DNA from: a virus
Strand: one strand, 5' to 3'
DNA: 27,458 nucleotides
Virus record (IMG/VR): IMGVR_UViG_3300002460_000040
Location: 1-27,458 of that record
Each line of letters begins with the position of its first letter. Position 1 is the stretch's first letter. This document shows, in pieces, positions 7,406 through 15,885 of this stretch. Under the pieces are notes generated by a model. It was not told the DNA's origin. It ran no database searches and was given only the letters and a program-made list of their open reading frames with translations. Made by a program: the position numbers and the translations under genes.

Positions 7406-9493
7406 ATGGCGATAATTGGAACATTAACAGCCGTTTTAATAGCTGAAACGAAAAATTTTAGCGCGAATCTCAAAAAAGCATCGGAGGACGTTTCGGGTTT
7501 TGCGAGCAAAACCAGAAAATTTCTATTAGACCATAAAATCCTTATAGGTGCGGCTGTCACTGGATTGGTTGCATTCACCGTCAAAGCTATAAAAGAATTC
7601 GGCGAAGAAGAAAAAGCAATTGTCGCTCTTACCCAATCGCTCAAAAATCAGGGGATTACCAGTTTGGCAGTGGTTGAAGATTTGAAACAATATGCTTCAA
7701 GCCTTCAAAAAATAACGACATTTTCGGATAACTCCATCCTTTCAATGCAAACCCAATTAGTCACTTTTGGACTTACTGGAGATGCTCTCAAAAAAACCAC
7801 GAAAACGGCCCTTGATTTTGCTGCCGCCACTGGAACAGATTTGACACAATCGGCGAAAATACTTGGGAAAGCATTCGTCGGCGTTACGGGAGAGCTCTCT
7901 CGTCATGGCATTATAATCGATGAAAACATTCCCAAAAATCAAAAATTCAATGCAATCTTAAAACAACTTGAAGAAAGGTTCGGCGGGCAAGCGGAAGCAG
8001 AAAGGAATACGACCCTTGGCCAATGGAAGGCATTGAACAACGTATGGGAAAACACGATGGGTATTATTGGAGGTTTAGTCGGCGGACCTTTGACAAAGTT
8101 GGCGGAAATATCGGCTAAACAACTTGAAAAAGTAAACGAGTCAATTCCTATTTTAAAAGAATTTTCTGTAGAAATACTCCAGCAACTCGGGAAAGAATTC
8201 AAGCAACTCGCAGAGGATCATAACGAATTCGCAAGAGATTTCACCAATACCATGAAAGCCTTAATATCAAAATCTACCGGCGTACTGGGATTCCGTTTGG
8301 AAATGCAGAGAACGGCCCAGGTAACTGGAAGAAGTTGGGACGTTATTGAAGGAGGCGCTAAGGAGGTTACAGGTTCGATTAAAGAACAATCTGAACAAAC
8401 GAAAAAAACTGCCGTTGATTGGGAAGCTCTGCAACAAAGAATAATCAATGCCACTATCGTCACTACTGAAGACCTCAGATCGGAATATCTTAAAAGAACG
8501 GATGCGGCCAATGAATCATTTGAAAATACGGCCAACTTTTCACAACAATTTGCCGTCCGTATGGCTGAAGATACCAAATCATGGAACACTATCGGCATCG
8601 ACGCCATATTTAAATTTCGAGATGCTTTTGCTTCCGGCATGGCCGATATGATATTAGAAGGCGGCAAGTTTAAAGATGCGATGGAGCAAATAGGCAAGGA
8701 TATATTAAGGATCTTCATCGAAGAAGTAATTAAAAGAATGGTTGCTGCATGGATTACGGCAATGGTTCAAATGGCGGTTGCACAAGGATTAATAAGCGGA
8801 GCAGGAGCAGCAGCAGGAACAGAAGGAGCAGGAGCAGGATTGATCGCTCTAGGTCTACCTGTTGCCATTATTGCAGCTATCGCCTTATTAGGTGGACAAG
8901 CAATTACCGGACATGGAACATTCGGTGAATTTACCAGAAGGGGATTCGGAGGAAGAAGCGAATCTGGAAGGAGGAAAGAAGGAATTCAAGCTGCTGCTGA
9001 AATATTCCGGGCCAAGATGAACAAACCTCTAAACATGCCCAGGATGGTAAGGGAATGGCTGCAAAACAGGGACCCGGATGTATTATTTCGCATCATGTCT
9101 GAAGAAGCAGGCACTGGTCCAGAATTTGCGACAAAGTGGCTGCCCACGGTTATAGAAAGAATTGAAGCGGGCGACACGGCTGCAAGGATAGTTGATATTC
9201 TCACACATGGCCACTATGGGCCTCTTTTGGCCGCCGCTGCTCATGGAGCTATCATAAGAGAACCTGCTATTTTCAGAACGCTCAGATCAGGAAAAATGGG
9301 GATCATGGGAGAAGCGGGTCCTGAAGCCATAATTCCACTGGGCGGGAGAGGAATGGGGATCACCAATTTAAACATCACGATTTCAGGACAATTCGTCGAG
9401 GCCGATGAAGCCAAATGGGATAGATTGATACGGGCCAAATTGATACCGCAAATCGATAGGATCAACCATAAGCGAAGGACGGGTATCATCTGA
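7406..9493 (+). CDS. Tape measure protein
   Basis: 695 residues. It begins with the pattern common to tape measures (ILTAVLIAETKNFSANLKKASE-like, residues 5-27) with a hydrophobic segment near 46-60. Long helical stretches follow, then a strongly hydrophobic part (about 444-498, with VAAWITAMVQMAVAQ and LIALGLPVAIIAAIALLGG), and near 634-645 the typical GEAGPEAIIPLGG. Tape measures set tail length and may help DNA enter the cell. At 695 residues the predicted tail is rather short for a siphovirus, by the usual rule of length per residue. The stop overlaps the next start by one base. Confidence 0.9.
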   Translation: MAIIGTLTAVLIAETKNFSANLKKASEDVSGFASKTRKFLLDHKILIGAAVTGLVAFTVKAIKEFGEEEKAIVALTQSLKNQGITSLAVVEDLKQYASSLQKITTFSDNSILSMQTQLVTFGLTGDALKKTTKTALDFAAATGTDLTQSAKILGKAFVGVTGELSRHGIIIDENIPKNQKFNAILKQLEERFGGQAEAERNTTLGQWKALNNVWENTMGIIGGLVGGPLTKLAEISAKQLEKVNESIPILKEFSVEILQQLGKEFKQLAEDHNEFARDFTNTMKALISKSTGVLGFRLEMQRTAQVTGRSWDVIEGGAKEVTGSIKEQSEQTKKTAVDWEALQQRIINATIVTTEDLRSEYLKRTDAANESFENTANFSQQFAVRMAEDTKSWNTIGIDAIFKFRDAFASGMADMILEGGKFKDAMEQIGKDILRIFIEEVIKRMVAAWITAMVQMAVAQGLISGAGAAAGTEGAGAGLIALGLPVAIIAAIALLGGQAITGHGTFGEFTRRGFGGRSESGRRKEGIQAAAEIFRAKMNKPLNMPRMVREWLQNRDPDVLFRIMSEEAGTGPEFATKWLPTVIERIEAGDTAARIVDILTHGHYGPLLAAAAHGAIIREPAIFRTLRSGKMGIMGEAGPEAIIPLGGRGMGITNLNITISGQFVEADEAKWDRLIRAKLIPQIDRINHKRRTGII

Positions 9494-10167
9494 TGTCGAC
9501 CGCGGCATTGACCAACGATACCACCCCAACTTTGAATTGGGCCGATGTTTCCGGCGCTAATAAATATCACGCTCAAATATCTCAAGACGCCGATTTTTCA
9601 TCCATCACGATTCAAGATAATACATTAGCGACCAGCACGTTTACTCCTGGATCTGCTTTGACGGATCAGAAAAAATATTATTGGCGATGGAGATCATCCA
9701 CGGATGGCGGAGCTACCTGGAGTGTCTGGAGCGAAAAATACTCCTTTTGGCTTGATTCATCATGGTCAACTACTATTACTCCAACGACATGGATGTTGGT
9801 GAATGCATCGGATATCACAGACACCTATTCTTTTGATGCTTATCCAGAACATTCTATCTTGGAAGATCAGATCCTAAGGAGCAAACGCAGGAACCTTGCG
9901 GGAGATCTATTGACTGAAATAACCACGGTAAAAGCCACAATAAATTTAATCCATGACGGAGCATTCATGACCGAAGCTCAACGAAATGAAATCCTGAGAT
10001 TTTATCACATGACGCAAGGATTTTATCTTCTAGCGGCGATTGATAACGGCGTAGAAGGCGTAGAAAAATCATGGAAATGCGTTTTTTCAGAAGCCCCGGA
10101 ATTCAATATGCTCGCACCCGGGCGAGAAGATCATTACAGAACAACTTTGACAATAGAGGAAGTTTGA
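9493..10167 (+). CDS. Tail-tip protein with N-terminal Fn3-like domain
   Basis: 224 residues in two parts. Residues about 10-88 look like a fibronectin type III or related beta-sandwich domain: TPTLNWADVSGANKYHAQIS, then STFTPGSALTDQKKYYWRWRS and WSVWSEKYSFWL. Residues about 120-224 resemble a distal-tail or lambda gpM-like minor tail protein, with LRSKRRNLAGDLLTEITTVKATI, a helix MTEAQRNEILRFYHM and a closing strand. It follows the tape measure, as distal tail genes do. The Fn3-like part may bind host-surface sugar while the virion is waiting, but that is inference. Confidence 0.68.
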   Translation: MSTAALTNDTTPTLNWADVSGANKYHAQISQDADFSSITIQDNTLATSTFTPGSALTDQKKYYWRWRSSTDGGATWSVWSEKYSFWLDSSWSTTITPTTWMLVNASDITDTYSFDAYPEHSILEDQILRSKRRNLAGDLLTEITTVKATINLIHDGAFMTEAQRNEILRFYHMTQGFYLLAAIDNGVEGVEKSWKCVFSEAPEFNMLAPGREDHYRTTLTIEEV

Positions 10168-10170
10168 AGC

Positions 10171-12525
10171 ATGCCCACAAATAATGCCGATTGGATTCAA
10201 CCACAAAGTTTGCCTGCCAAGAAACGGGATAGGAGCTCATGTCTTTCCCCAAATTATTTCGCTGCACCTCAATATACGATCGTTGAATTTCTAAAACAAG
10301 TGGATAACAAGCTGGATGTCAGGCCTATTGAAAAAATCATCCTTAAACTGGATTCAGGCGATATCGATATCACATCAAATTATGAAAGCGGCGCCACCAT
10401 AGAACACACCAAAGAAGAATCGCCCAATGAAATAGAATCAAGCGATTTAATGCTTACGTTCAATAATTATGATGACACCTTTACGGAATTCAAAGCTGGC
10501 ACGAGCTTGGATGGCGAAATCTACCATGACAAAAAATTGGAATTTTATGCTGGTTTCAAACTGCCGGATGGTACCAAAGAATATAACCTCCAAGCCAGCA
10601 TGTATGTCACTGAGCTTTTATTTGATAGCGCTTCTTCCAGAGTGACGATTCATTGCCAGGATAAAATAAGGCGGTTGATAGATGGAACCATCAATATAAA
10701 ACCAGCCGGGATGATACCTGTTGCGGCAGCAGGAAACGTCGGCAACGGCACGGTGACGGATGTGGCCATAAAGCCTTTTTCTACGGTTGCCGAAAATTGG
10801 ACATTGACATGCACGACAGGCGGCGCGGATGGAGCGGCTATCTTTGACGTGGTGGGATCGGTGTCGGGCGATATAGGAGATGCCACAAGCGGTACTGAAT
10901 TCACGACAGGGAACAAGGTTAAATTCACCATTTCGGCTGGCAGTACAAACTGGGCCATAAATGATGCATTCACATTTTCAACGGTTCAAATGATGGAATA
11001 TAACACCGTTAACCCGATAAAGATCATATGGTCCGTTCTGACAGGCGTTAATTATGATAGTGGGGTCAACGAATCATGGAAAACCAGAACGCCAGAATTT
11101 TCTTCTGATAAAACGTCTGGGAACCCAGATTTAGATCCTGAATCATTTGAACGGGCCGCCAACAAAGCATATTTCAATCTGAAAGGATATGTTGATTGGG
11201 ATAAAGAATTGGCCGAACTGCTTGAAGAAATATCCACCAATTTTTTGGGATCCGTATATTCCACGCCTGAAGGGAAATTAGCTGTTGATTGGAATGCGCC
11301 AATTTTCGGCCAATCCAATGTGAAAACATTCTCAAGCTCAAATAAAAACATGGAATTTTCTTATAACAGGGACATCGCGAACGTGGTGAACTATGCTGCA
11401 GTCAGATATAAGAAACGCGATTCATGGGACTGGGAGGATGTTGATTTTGTTTATGACGGATTTTTTCAAGCCTCAAATTCCGCGTCTATCACCAACTATG
11501 GCAGGATCTCTAAAAATATAACGACGAGGTGGCTCGAAGCGAACGGCAACCAAGCTCAGGAAATTGCCAATAGATTGGTGAATAGATATTCACAACCGCC
11601 CGTTATCGTCGAATTTGAAACAGGATCTGATGCAATATTAACGAGGATAACGGATAGGATTTTGCTCACAGATGCAAAAGCCAACATAACAAATCAAATC
11701 GCCGAGGTGATAAAAACCGAAAAGAGTTTCTCAGAGAGGCCGCGCACCACCAAGATCACGGTCCTATTTGAGGAAGAGGTGCAATGGGGATTCCTGGGAA
11801 GTACAGCTATTGAAGGAGATGGATTATCGCCACAAGAGCGGGATTATGACGACGCTTCGGCCAATGACAGAAGGTTCGCCTATGTAGGGACGCCCGGGAC
11901 TGTCGCTTTGACGAACACATTCCATATGACCCATATTTATAACGGGAAAAATTTGCCTCAAAACGAATCTCCTGCCTGGACTAGAACAACGAGTAGCTTA
12001 AATATTAATACAGAAGCCGTTGCGAATGGAATCCTGTCTCTTGACGTGACCAGTATTAATCCTGGAATTACCACGGGGAGTCTGGCATATCGATATCCAC
12101 CTCAGAACTTCAATGGAACATCATTGGAATTCGGCATAATAGCGGATTTTGCTAATCTAGCGAATGATTCCACTGTAGATTCTTTCGCTATCAGTGTTCC
12201 TACATCTCAATCCGGGGATGGTTATCGAATCGTCATAGGATCGACTGAAATATATGTAAACACATCTCCAGGAGGCGATTTTACTCATAGCGGAATGGGT
12301 AGGGGCATTTATAAATTTGTAGTTTTTGATACTGATAAAATATATGCGATCAAAGACGGCGTCCTGCTTGGCAGCGCGACCCATAATTTTACGGGGATCT
12401 CCATTGGATGGCGAATGAGCATCGTTTCAAAATTTAATAGCAATGTTTCTGCCAACATAGAAAAAGCCTGGGTAAGGAATTTCGGAGATACGGATTTGGA
12501 TGTCCCGAATTATAGGATGTTTTGA
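10171..12525 (+). CDS. Large tail-tip (hub/adhesin) protein
   Basis: 784 residues. The N-terminal part (to about 170) carries a strand-rich hub-like segment with SSDLMLTFNNYDDTFTEF and LDGEIYHDKKLEFYAGF. Residues about 184-272 form an inserted repeat-like domain (GNGTVTDVAIKPFST, WTLTCTTGGADGAAIFDVVG, VKFTISAGSTNWAINDAFTF), a pattern I have seen within other phage tail proteins. The middle (about 330-560) continues the hub with EFSYNRDIANVVNYAAVRYKK. The end (about 645-775) looks like a LamG/concanavalin-type beta sandwich, likely to bind host surface sugar. Position between the tail-tip gene and the fibre fits a hub or receptor-binding role. Confidence 0.65.
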   Translation: MPTNNADWIQPQSLPAKKRDRSSCLSPNYFAAPQYTIVEFLKQVDNKLDVRPIEKIILKLDSGDIDITSNYESGATIEHTKEESPNEIESSDLMLTFNNYDDTFTEFKAGTSLDGEIYHDKKLEFYAGFKLPDGTKEYNLQASMYVTELLFDSASSRVTIHCQDKIRRLIDGTINIKPAGMIPVAAAGNVGNGTVTDVAIKPFSTVAENWTLTCTTGGADGAAIFDVVGSVSGDIGDATSGTEFTTGNKVKFTISAGSTNWAINDAFTFSTVQMMEYNTVNPIKIIWSVLTGVNYDSGVNESWKTRTPEFSSDKTSGNPDLDPESFERAANKAYFNLKGYVDWDKELAELLEEISTNFLGSVYSTPEGKLAVDWNAPIFGQSNVKTFSSSNKNMEFSYNRDIANVVNYAAVRYKKRDSWDWEDVDFVYDGFFQASNSASITNYGRISKNITTRWLEANGNQAQEIANRLVNRYSQPPVIVEFETGSDAILTRITDRILLTDAKANITNQIAEVIKTEKSFSERPRTTKITVLFEEEVQWGFLGSTAIEGDGLSPQERDYDDASANDRRFAYVGTPGTVALTNTFHMTHIYNGKNLPQNESPAWTRTTSSLNINTEAVANGILSLDVTSINPGITTGSLAYRYPPQNFNGTSLEFGIIADFANLANDSTVDSFAISVPTSQSGDGYRIVIGSTEIYVNTSPGGDFTHSGMGRGIYKFVVFDTDKIYAIKDGVLLGSATHNFTGISIGWRMSIVSKFNSNVSANIEKAWVRNFGDTDLDVPNYRMF

Positions 12526-12854
12526 TGAAAACCAAATTGATTGAACGAAGGAAAGTTATTAAAATTTCATGCTATCGCGAAACCAAATTTGCTGATTCAG
12601 CTGATGATCCTGGTTGGATCAAAAAAATGAAATCCGAAAAAAGGGAATGCATATTCGGATTTGATAAAATCATGCCAGCATGTCAAGAATGCCGTTGGTT
12701 TTATATGCAGAAAATAGACGATGGATTCGGCAGGGCACTCATCGTTGATAGAGAAATTGAAAATGTAGACATCGATAAACTCATCAATGAATATTCTAAA
12801 ATGGATACAATCATGATATCGGAATCATTGAAAGAAGACTCGGGAGGACGTTGA
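12525..12854 (+). CDS. Small cysteine-containing phage protein, unknown function
   Basis: 109 residues, not recognised. Four cysteines (16, 42, 53 and 56) include a PACQECRW motif, so metal binding is possible. The second half is acidic and helical (IVDREIENVDIDKLINEYSKM). The start is ATG 12525, which overlaps the previous stop (TGATG); a TTG at 12522 is in frame but less likely. It lies between the large tail-tip gene and the fibre, so a tail or fibre assembly role is possible, without direct evidence. Confidence 0.6.
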   Translation: MKTKLIERRKVIKISCYRETKFADSADDPGWIKKMKSEKRECIFGFDKIMPACQECRWFYMQKIDDGFGRALIVDREIENVDIDKLINEYSKMDTIMISESLKEDSGGR

Positions 12855-12855
12855 A

Positions 12856-13566
12856 TTGTCGACATATACAGATCAGACGGCTGAATACGATTATAAAGAC
12901 TTGATAACCTGGCAAAATTTGGATCAGGGCGCTGAAAATGCCAACAAACATGAAGAGATTCTAACCGGCGTCGATACGACTCAAATACTTAAATCGCTCG
13001 GAGCAGTTGGAACTCCAGGTTATTCTTTCACGGGAGACGCGAACACGGGCATGTGGTCTTCGGCTGCCGATACGCTTAGTTTTTCCACGGCTGGAGTCAA
13101 AGGCTTGGAAATAGATTCTGCCGGCATAATAACAAAACCGCTTCAATCATCATTCCTCGTAACGGCTCCCAGCAATACGGCCAATGTAACCGGCAATGGA
13201 ACGATACATACAATTGAATATGACACGGAAATATATGACCAAAATGCAGATTTCAATTCAGGAACTTATACATTTACGGCGCCTGTGACTGGAAGATATT
13301 TCTTAAATGCGTCCGTTATAATGGCCACATCAACCGGTGACGGTCAGACAAATGCCGTATTTCGCGTTGTGACATCGAACAGAACTTATAGAGTGAGAAA
13401 AGACCAGGTTGAAAACACTCTCAATCATCAACATATAAATGTCTTAGCTGATATGGATGCGAACGATACCGTCACATGTACGATAGAGATTTCGGGTGGC
13501 ACACAGATAGCTGAAGTAGACAATGACGCGACGTATTCTTATTTTTCAGGCTCTTTGATAAATTAA
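12856..13566 (+). CDS. Tail fibre with C1q-like C-terminal domain
   Basis: 236 residues. Residues about 51-90 show the fibre repeat GTPGYSFTGDANTGMWSS followed by DTLSFSTAGVKGLEIDSAG, which is common in phage fibre and spike proteins. From about 98 to the end the sequence fits a C1q/TNF-like trimeric head: a strand pair after SNTANVTGNGT, FNSGTYTFTAPVTGRYFLNASV, and closing strands ending YSYFSGSLIN. Such tips usually bind the host receptor. The start is TTG 12856 with GGGAGG nine bases ahead; no ATG in frame is near. An alternative start codon for a fibre is unusual but well supported here by the ribosome site and the TGAATTG junction. Confidence 0.8.
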   Translation: MSTYTDQTAEYDYKDLITWQNLDQGAENANKHEEILTGVDTTQILKSLGAVGTPGYSFTGDANTGMWSSAADTLSFSTAGVKGLEIDSAGIITKPLQSSFLVTAPSNTANVTGNGTIHTIEYDTEIYDQNADFNSGTYTFTAPVTGRYFLNASVIMATSTGDGQTNAVFRVVTSNRTYRVRKDQVENTLNHQHINVLADMDANDTVTCTIEISGGTQIAEVDNDATYSYFSGSLIN

Positions 13567-13577
13567 GGAGAGAAAAA

Positions 13578-13847
13578 ATGGCTTTTACATTTAATAGGAT
13601 CTTCACCGATATGGAAGAAAAGATATTAAAAGATCGGATCATCGGAGAGCCCGTGGATTGGATCAATGGAGCAATAGATGGAAAATTAAATAATTCCTTA
13701 AAAGCTCTAGCATCCAGAAGGCGCAAAGAACTTTTAGAATCAGGCGCTTTGACTGTACCTGCTAAAGATATAGATCTAGCTAAAGATGCTTTTTCCGATC
13801 CTGGTTATAAAAATGCGAAGACTAGAACGGAAATACCGATTCGATGA
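13578..13847 (+). CDS. Small phage protein after the fibre gene, unknown
   Basis: 89 residues, with AAGGAG ahead of the start. It has mixed charged helices (DMEEKILKDRIIG, SLKALASRRRKELLES) and no signal or membrane segment. Not recognised. The gene lies between the fibre and a membrane protein that overlaps it by four bases (ATGA), so it is likely to belong to the same late transcript. Confidence 0.65.
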   Translation: MAFTFNRIFTDMEEKILKDRIIGEPVDWINGAIDGKLNNSLKALASRRRKELLESGALTVPAKDIDLAKDAFSDPGYKNAKTRTEIPIR

Positions 13848-14188
13848 ACGCGATCTCCATGTTTAGCGCTCCTAAAGAATTAGAATGGATCATATATGTT
13901 TCCGGCCTGTTCACGATTGGCGGGATTGGATTTCTGATCAAAGAAATAATTCAATCAATTGTAAGGTTTTATTTCTCAAGACAATATAAGAACGGATCAA
14001 TAGATAGGAGAAGAGAAACCGACGGTTATGTTCATGATATGATCTTAACGCAAAAAGAAATACTTAATTCTTTGAACCTCATGACAAACATAACCCGCGA
14101 AATGGGACATATCCAACGCACCAATATGGAAACATTGACGGCGAAATTTGAAACATTGATCCAAGTTTTTGCTAACCAAAATAAATGA
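13844..14188 (+). CDS. Small single-pass membrane protein, possible lysis role
   Basis: 114 residues with one clear membrane segment (about 13-36, WIIYVSGLFTIGGIGFLI). A basic stretch follows (FYFSRQYKNGSIDRRR), then an amphipathic helical tail (MILTQKEILNSLNLMTNI to the end). The form with one membrane span and a long helical coil, next to an amidase, suggests a holin partner or spanin-like protein, but no family is recognised. Start and stop both overlap neighbours by four bases (ATGA). Confidence 0.6.
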   Translation: MNAISMFSAPKELEWIIYVSGLFTIGGIGFLIKEIIQSIVRFYFSRQYKNGSIDRRRETDGYVHDMILTQKEILNSLNLMTNITREMGHIQRTNMETLTAKFETLIQVFANQNK

Positions 14189-14802
14189 TCACTCTTATTG
14201 AACGCATTAAAAATTGGATATATGAAAAGAGAAGGGACCGCCAGAGACAACCGGAGATTGTTCCTCTGGAGAATGATTCCATAAAAAACTGGAAAACGAT
14301 TAAAATTGTGGAAATGATCGAATTGCCCATCATCAAGCCGATTTCATTTGTCGCCGAATATATCGTTTTGCATCATTCTTTGACCAAAGATAATATCACC
14401 GTCAACTGGAATGCAATAACAAGGTTTCATCTTGCACAAGGCTGGAGCTGGAACGGTTACCATTTTGGGATAGAACGGATCGGCGAAGAATATAAAATCA
14501 TGGCCGGAAGGCCGATGAATTATGAGGGAGCTCATGCCAAAGAAGGCGGCATGAATAAAAAGAGTGTGGGGATCTGCATGATCGGCAATTTTGATCTGGA
14601 GCCTCCGCCCGAGAAACAAATGTTCCTGGCTATGATGCTTGTTAAAAAGATTCAAAGTGTTTGCGGCATCCAAAACAAAAATATCATCGGCCATAGGGAG
14701 GCTCAGGCGATAGGAGGTGTCCCTGCAGATAAGCGCAAAACATGTCCTGGCTTGAAATTTTCAATTTTGGATTTCAAAAGAAATTTGGCCAAGATATCAT
14801 GA
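14185..14802 (+). CDS. N-acetylmuramoyl-L-alanine amidase (endolysin)
   Basis: Cuts the bond between muramic acid and the stem peptide of peptidoglycan to release phage. 205 residues with an Amidase_2 (PGRP-like) domain from about 55. Likely zinc ligands are His63 in YIVLHHSLT, His170 in IIGHREA and Cys187 in KTCPG. The central GYHFGIERIGEEYKIMAGRP and GAHAKEGGMNKKSVGICMIGNF are typical for the fold. The first 50 residues are basic and form an extra N-terminal part, without a signal peptide. It sits among small membrane proteins that likely serve as holin and partners. The stop overlaps the next start (ATGA). Confidence 0.9.
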   Translation: MITLIERIKNWIYEKRRDRQRQPEIVPLENDSIKNWKTIKIVEMIELPIIKPISFVAEYIVLHHSLTKDNITVNWNAITRFHLAQGWSWNGYHFGIERIGEEYKIMAGRPMNYEGAHAKEGGMNKKSVGICMIGNFDLEPPPEKQMFLAMMLVKKIQSVCGIQNKNIIGHREAQAIGGVPADKRKTCPGLKFSILDFKRNLAKIS

Positions 14803-15191
14803 AGGTCTCTCCTATTGAAGAAGAACTGGCCTTCCTGATGAAAATTAAAGACATAGATCAACCGATTCGAGAATATTGTTTTCATCCATCTAGGAAATGG
14901 AGATTTGATTTCGCTTGGGTTGGAGAAATGGTCGCTGTTGAATGCGAAGGCGGCCAGTGGATCGGCGGCAGACATACCAGACCGACCCATTTCGATGATC
15001 AATGCGAGAAGTATGCCGAAGCTGCTGTGATGGGTTGGGCGGTTTTAAGGTTCACACCCAAAATGATCAAAAATGGAGTTGCAACGGAAATGATAGAAAG
15101 AGCTCTTAAAATTAGGGAGAAAAATCATGAGAAATATTTCGATCGCAATTTGCTTGATCTTAATGTTAGCGCTAAAGGCAGCAGCAACTGA
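14799..15191 (+). CDS. PD-(D/E)XK-like endonuclease (DUF559/Vsr-like)
   Basis: 130 residues. The core reads EYCFHPSRKWRFDFAW (25-40), VAVECEGGQW (45-54), GRHTRPTHF (57-65) and EAAVMGWAVLRFTP (74-87). Asp37, Glu48 and Glu50 are probable catalytic residues of a restriction-endonuclease-like fold, and the strand MGWAVLRFT is usual for DUF559/Vsr relatives. The start at 14799 overlaps the amidase stop (ATGA); a longer frame from 14742 would lie inside the amidase. Its place in the lysis block, away from the recombination genes, is odd. A role in packaging, resolution or host-DNA breakdown cannot be told from sequence. The end overlaps the next gene by 65 bases. Confidence 0.75.
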   Translation: MKVSPIEEELAFLMKIKDIDQPIREYCFHPSRKWRFDFAWVGEMVAVECEGGQWIGGRHTRPTHFDDQCEKYAEAAVMGWAVLRFTPKMIKNGVATEMIERALKIREKNHEKYFDRNLLDLNVSAKGSSN

Positions 15192-15582
15192 GTTGAAATT
15201 TGAAATAAAAGGAATGACTTTGATCCTTCCTTTTCAAAATATCGAAGCAGGCTACCTATATGATTTCATCAATGCTGAAAATTTGGCGGGAGCGGAAACC
15301 TCTTTTTGGAGGATAAACAAGATCAATTTGGTCGGCACATTAGGATCAGCCAAATCAATCGATTCCCCGGGTTCTAAAGCTATGGCATATCTGGGGGCAC
15401 ATATAAATACACCGGAGGATTTGATTAAAAAATCTTTTTCTTTTGGCGTATGGGGCGCATATGATTTTAATGCCAATGGCAAGGAACGTGATTTTTTATC
15501 TTCACCCAAAGATGATCCGAATCGAAAACGATGGCGTGCTGGAGTGAAAGCCTCTATTCCTTTCGGCTTAGGAGAAAAATAA
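15127..15582 (+). CDS. Secreted small protein, unknown function
   Basis: 151 residues with a Sec signal peptide: MRN, then the hydrophobic run ISIAICLILMLALKAAA, and a likely cleavage near residue 20-21 (AAA-TE). The mature part is beta-rich (LKFEIKGMTLILPF, SFSFGVWGAYDFN, WRAGVKASIPFGL), like a small periplasmic or outer-membrane barrel-like protein, but no family is recognised. GGGAGA stands eight bases ahead of the start, inside the previous gene, so the 65-base overlap is probably real. In the lysis region it may act on the outer membrane at release or alter the surface against other phages; both are guesses. Confidence 0.7.
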   Translation: MRNISIAICLILMLALKAAATELKFEIKGMTLILPFQNIEAGYLYDFINAENLAGAETSFWRINKINLVGTLGSAKSIDSPGSKAMAYLGAHINTPEDLIKKSFSFGVWGAYDFNANGKERDFLSSPKDDPNRKRWRAGVKASIPFGLGEK

Positions 15583-15824
15583 TGCAAACAAATTGGATAG
15601 CGAACATTGCTTTTAAAAAAGGCGTCAAGATAGCAATTGAAACATTCATTAGTTTCTTGATTGCACTCGAACTTCAAAAAATGGGCGTATCAATAAATAT
15701 TGATGAGCAAACAGTTACAATCTCATTGACGATTTTCATAACGGCTATCCTTGAAATAGCGCGAAACTGGATGAAAATTAAATTGAAGGGAGGAAAATTG
15801 GGCTGGTTGTCTAAAATAATATAA
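15582..15824 (+). CDS. Holin-like two-span membrane protein
   Basis: 80 residues with two hydrophobic segments, near 13-31 (VKIAIETFISFLIALELQ) and 43-61 (VTISLTIFITAILEIARNW), joined by a short polar turn, and a basic end. This matches small class II holins in size and layout, and it lies in the lysis block. The start ATG 15582 overlaps the previous stop (TAATG) with GGAG ahead; the longer frame from 15531 lies inside the previous gene and is rejected. The gene is the last before a strong terminator. Confidence 0.68.
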   Translation: MQTNWIANIAFKKGVKIAIETFISFLIALELQKMGVSINIDEQTVTISLTIFITAILEIARNWMKIKLKGGKLGWLSKII

Positions 15825-15852
15825 TTTGATATTTAAGGATGTGATTTCAAAA

Positions 15853-15878
15853 CCCCGGAATTTTCCGGGGGTTTTTTT
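15853..15878 (+). terminator. Intrinsic terminator of the late operon
   Basis: CCCCGGAA (15853-15860) pairs with TTCCGGGG (15863-15870) around a two-base TT gap, followed by seven T at 15872-15878. It stands 28 bases after the holin-like stop and marks the end of the structural and lysis block. The T-run ends only eight bases before the next gene's ATG. Confidence 0.92.
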
Positions 15879-15885
15879 ATTTCAT

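Noticed and set aside
8218-8718. Minus-strand 166-codon ORF opposite the tape measure
   Set aside because: It is opposite a clear tape measure gene, with no ribosome site and no known motif.
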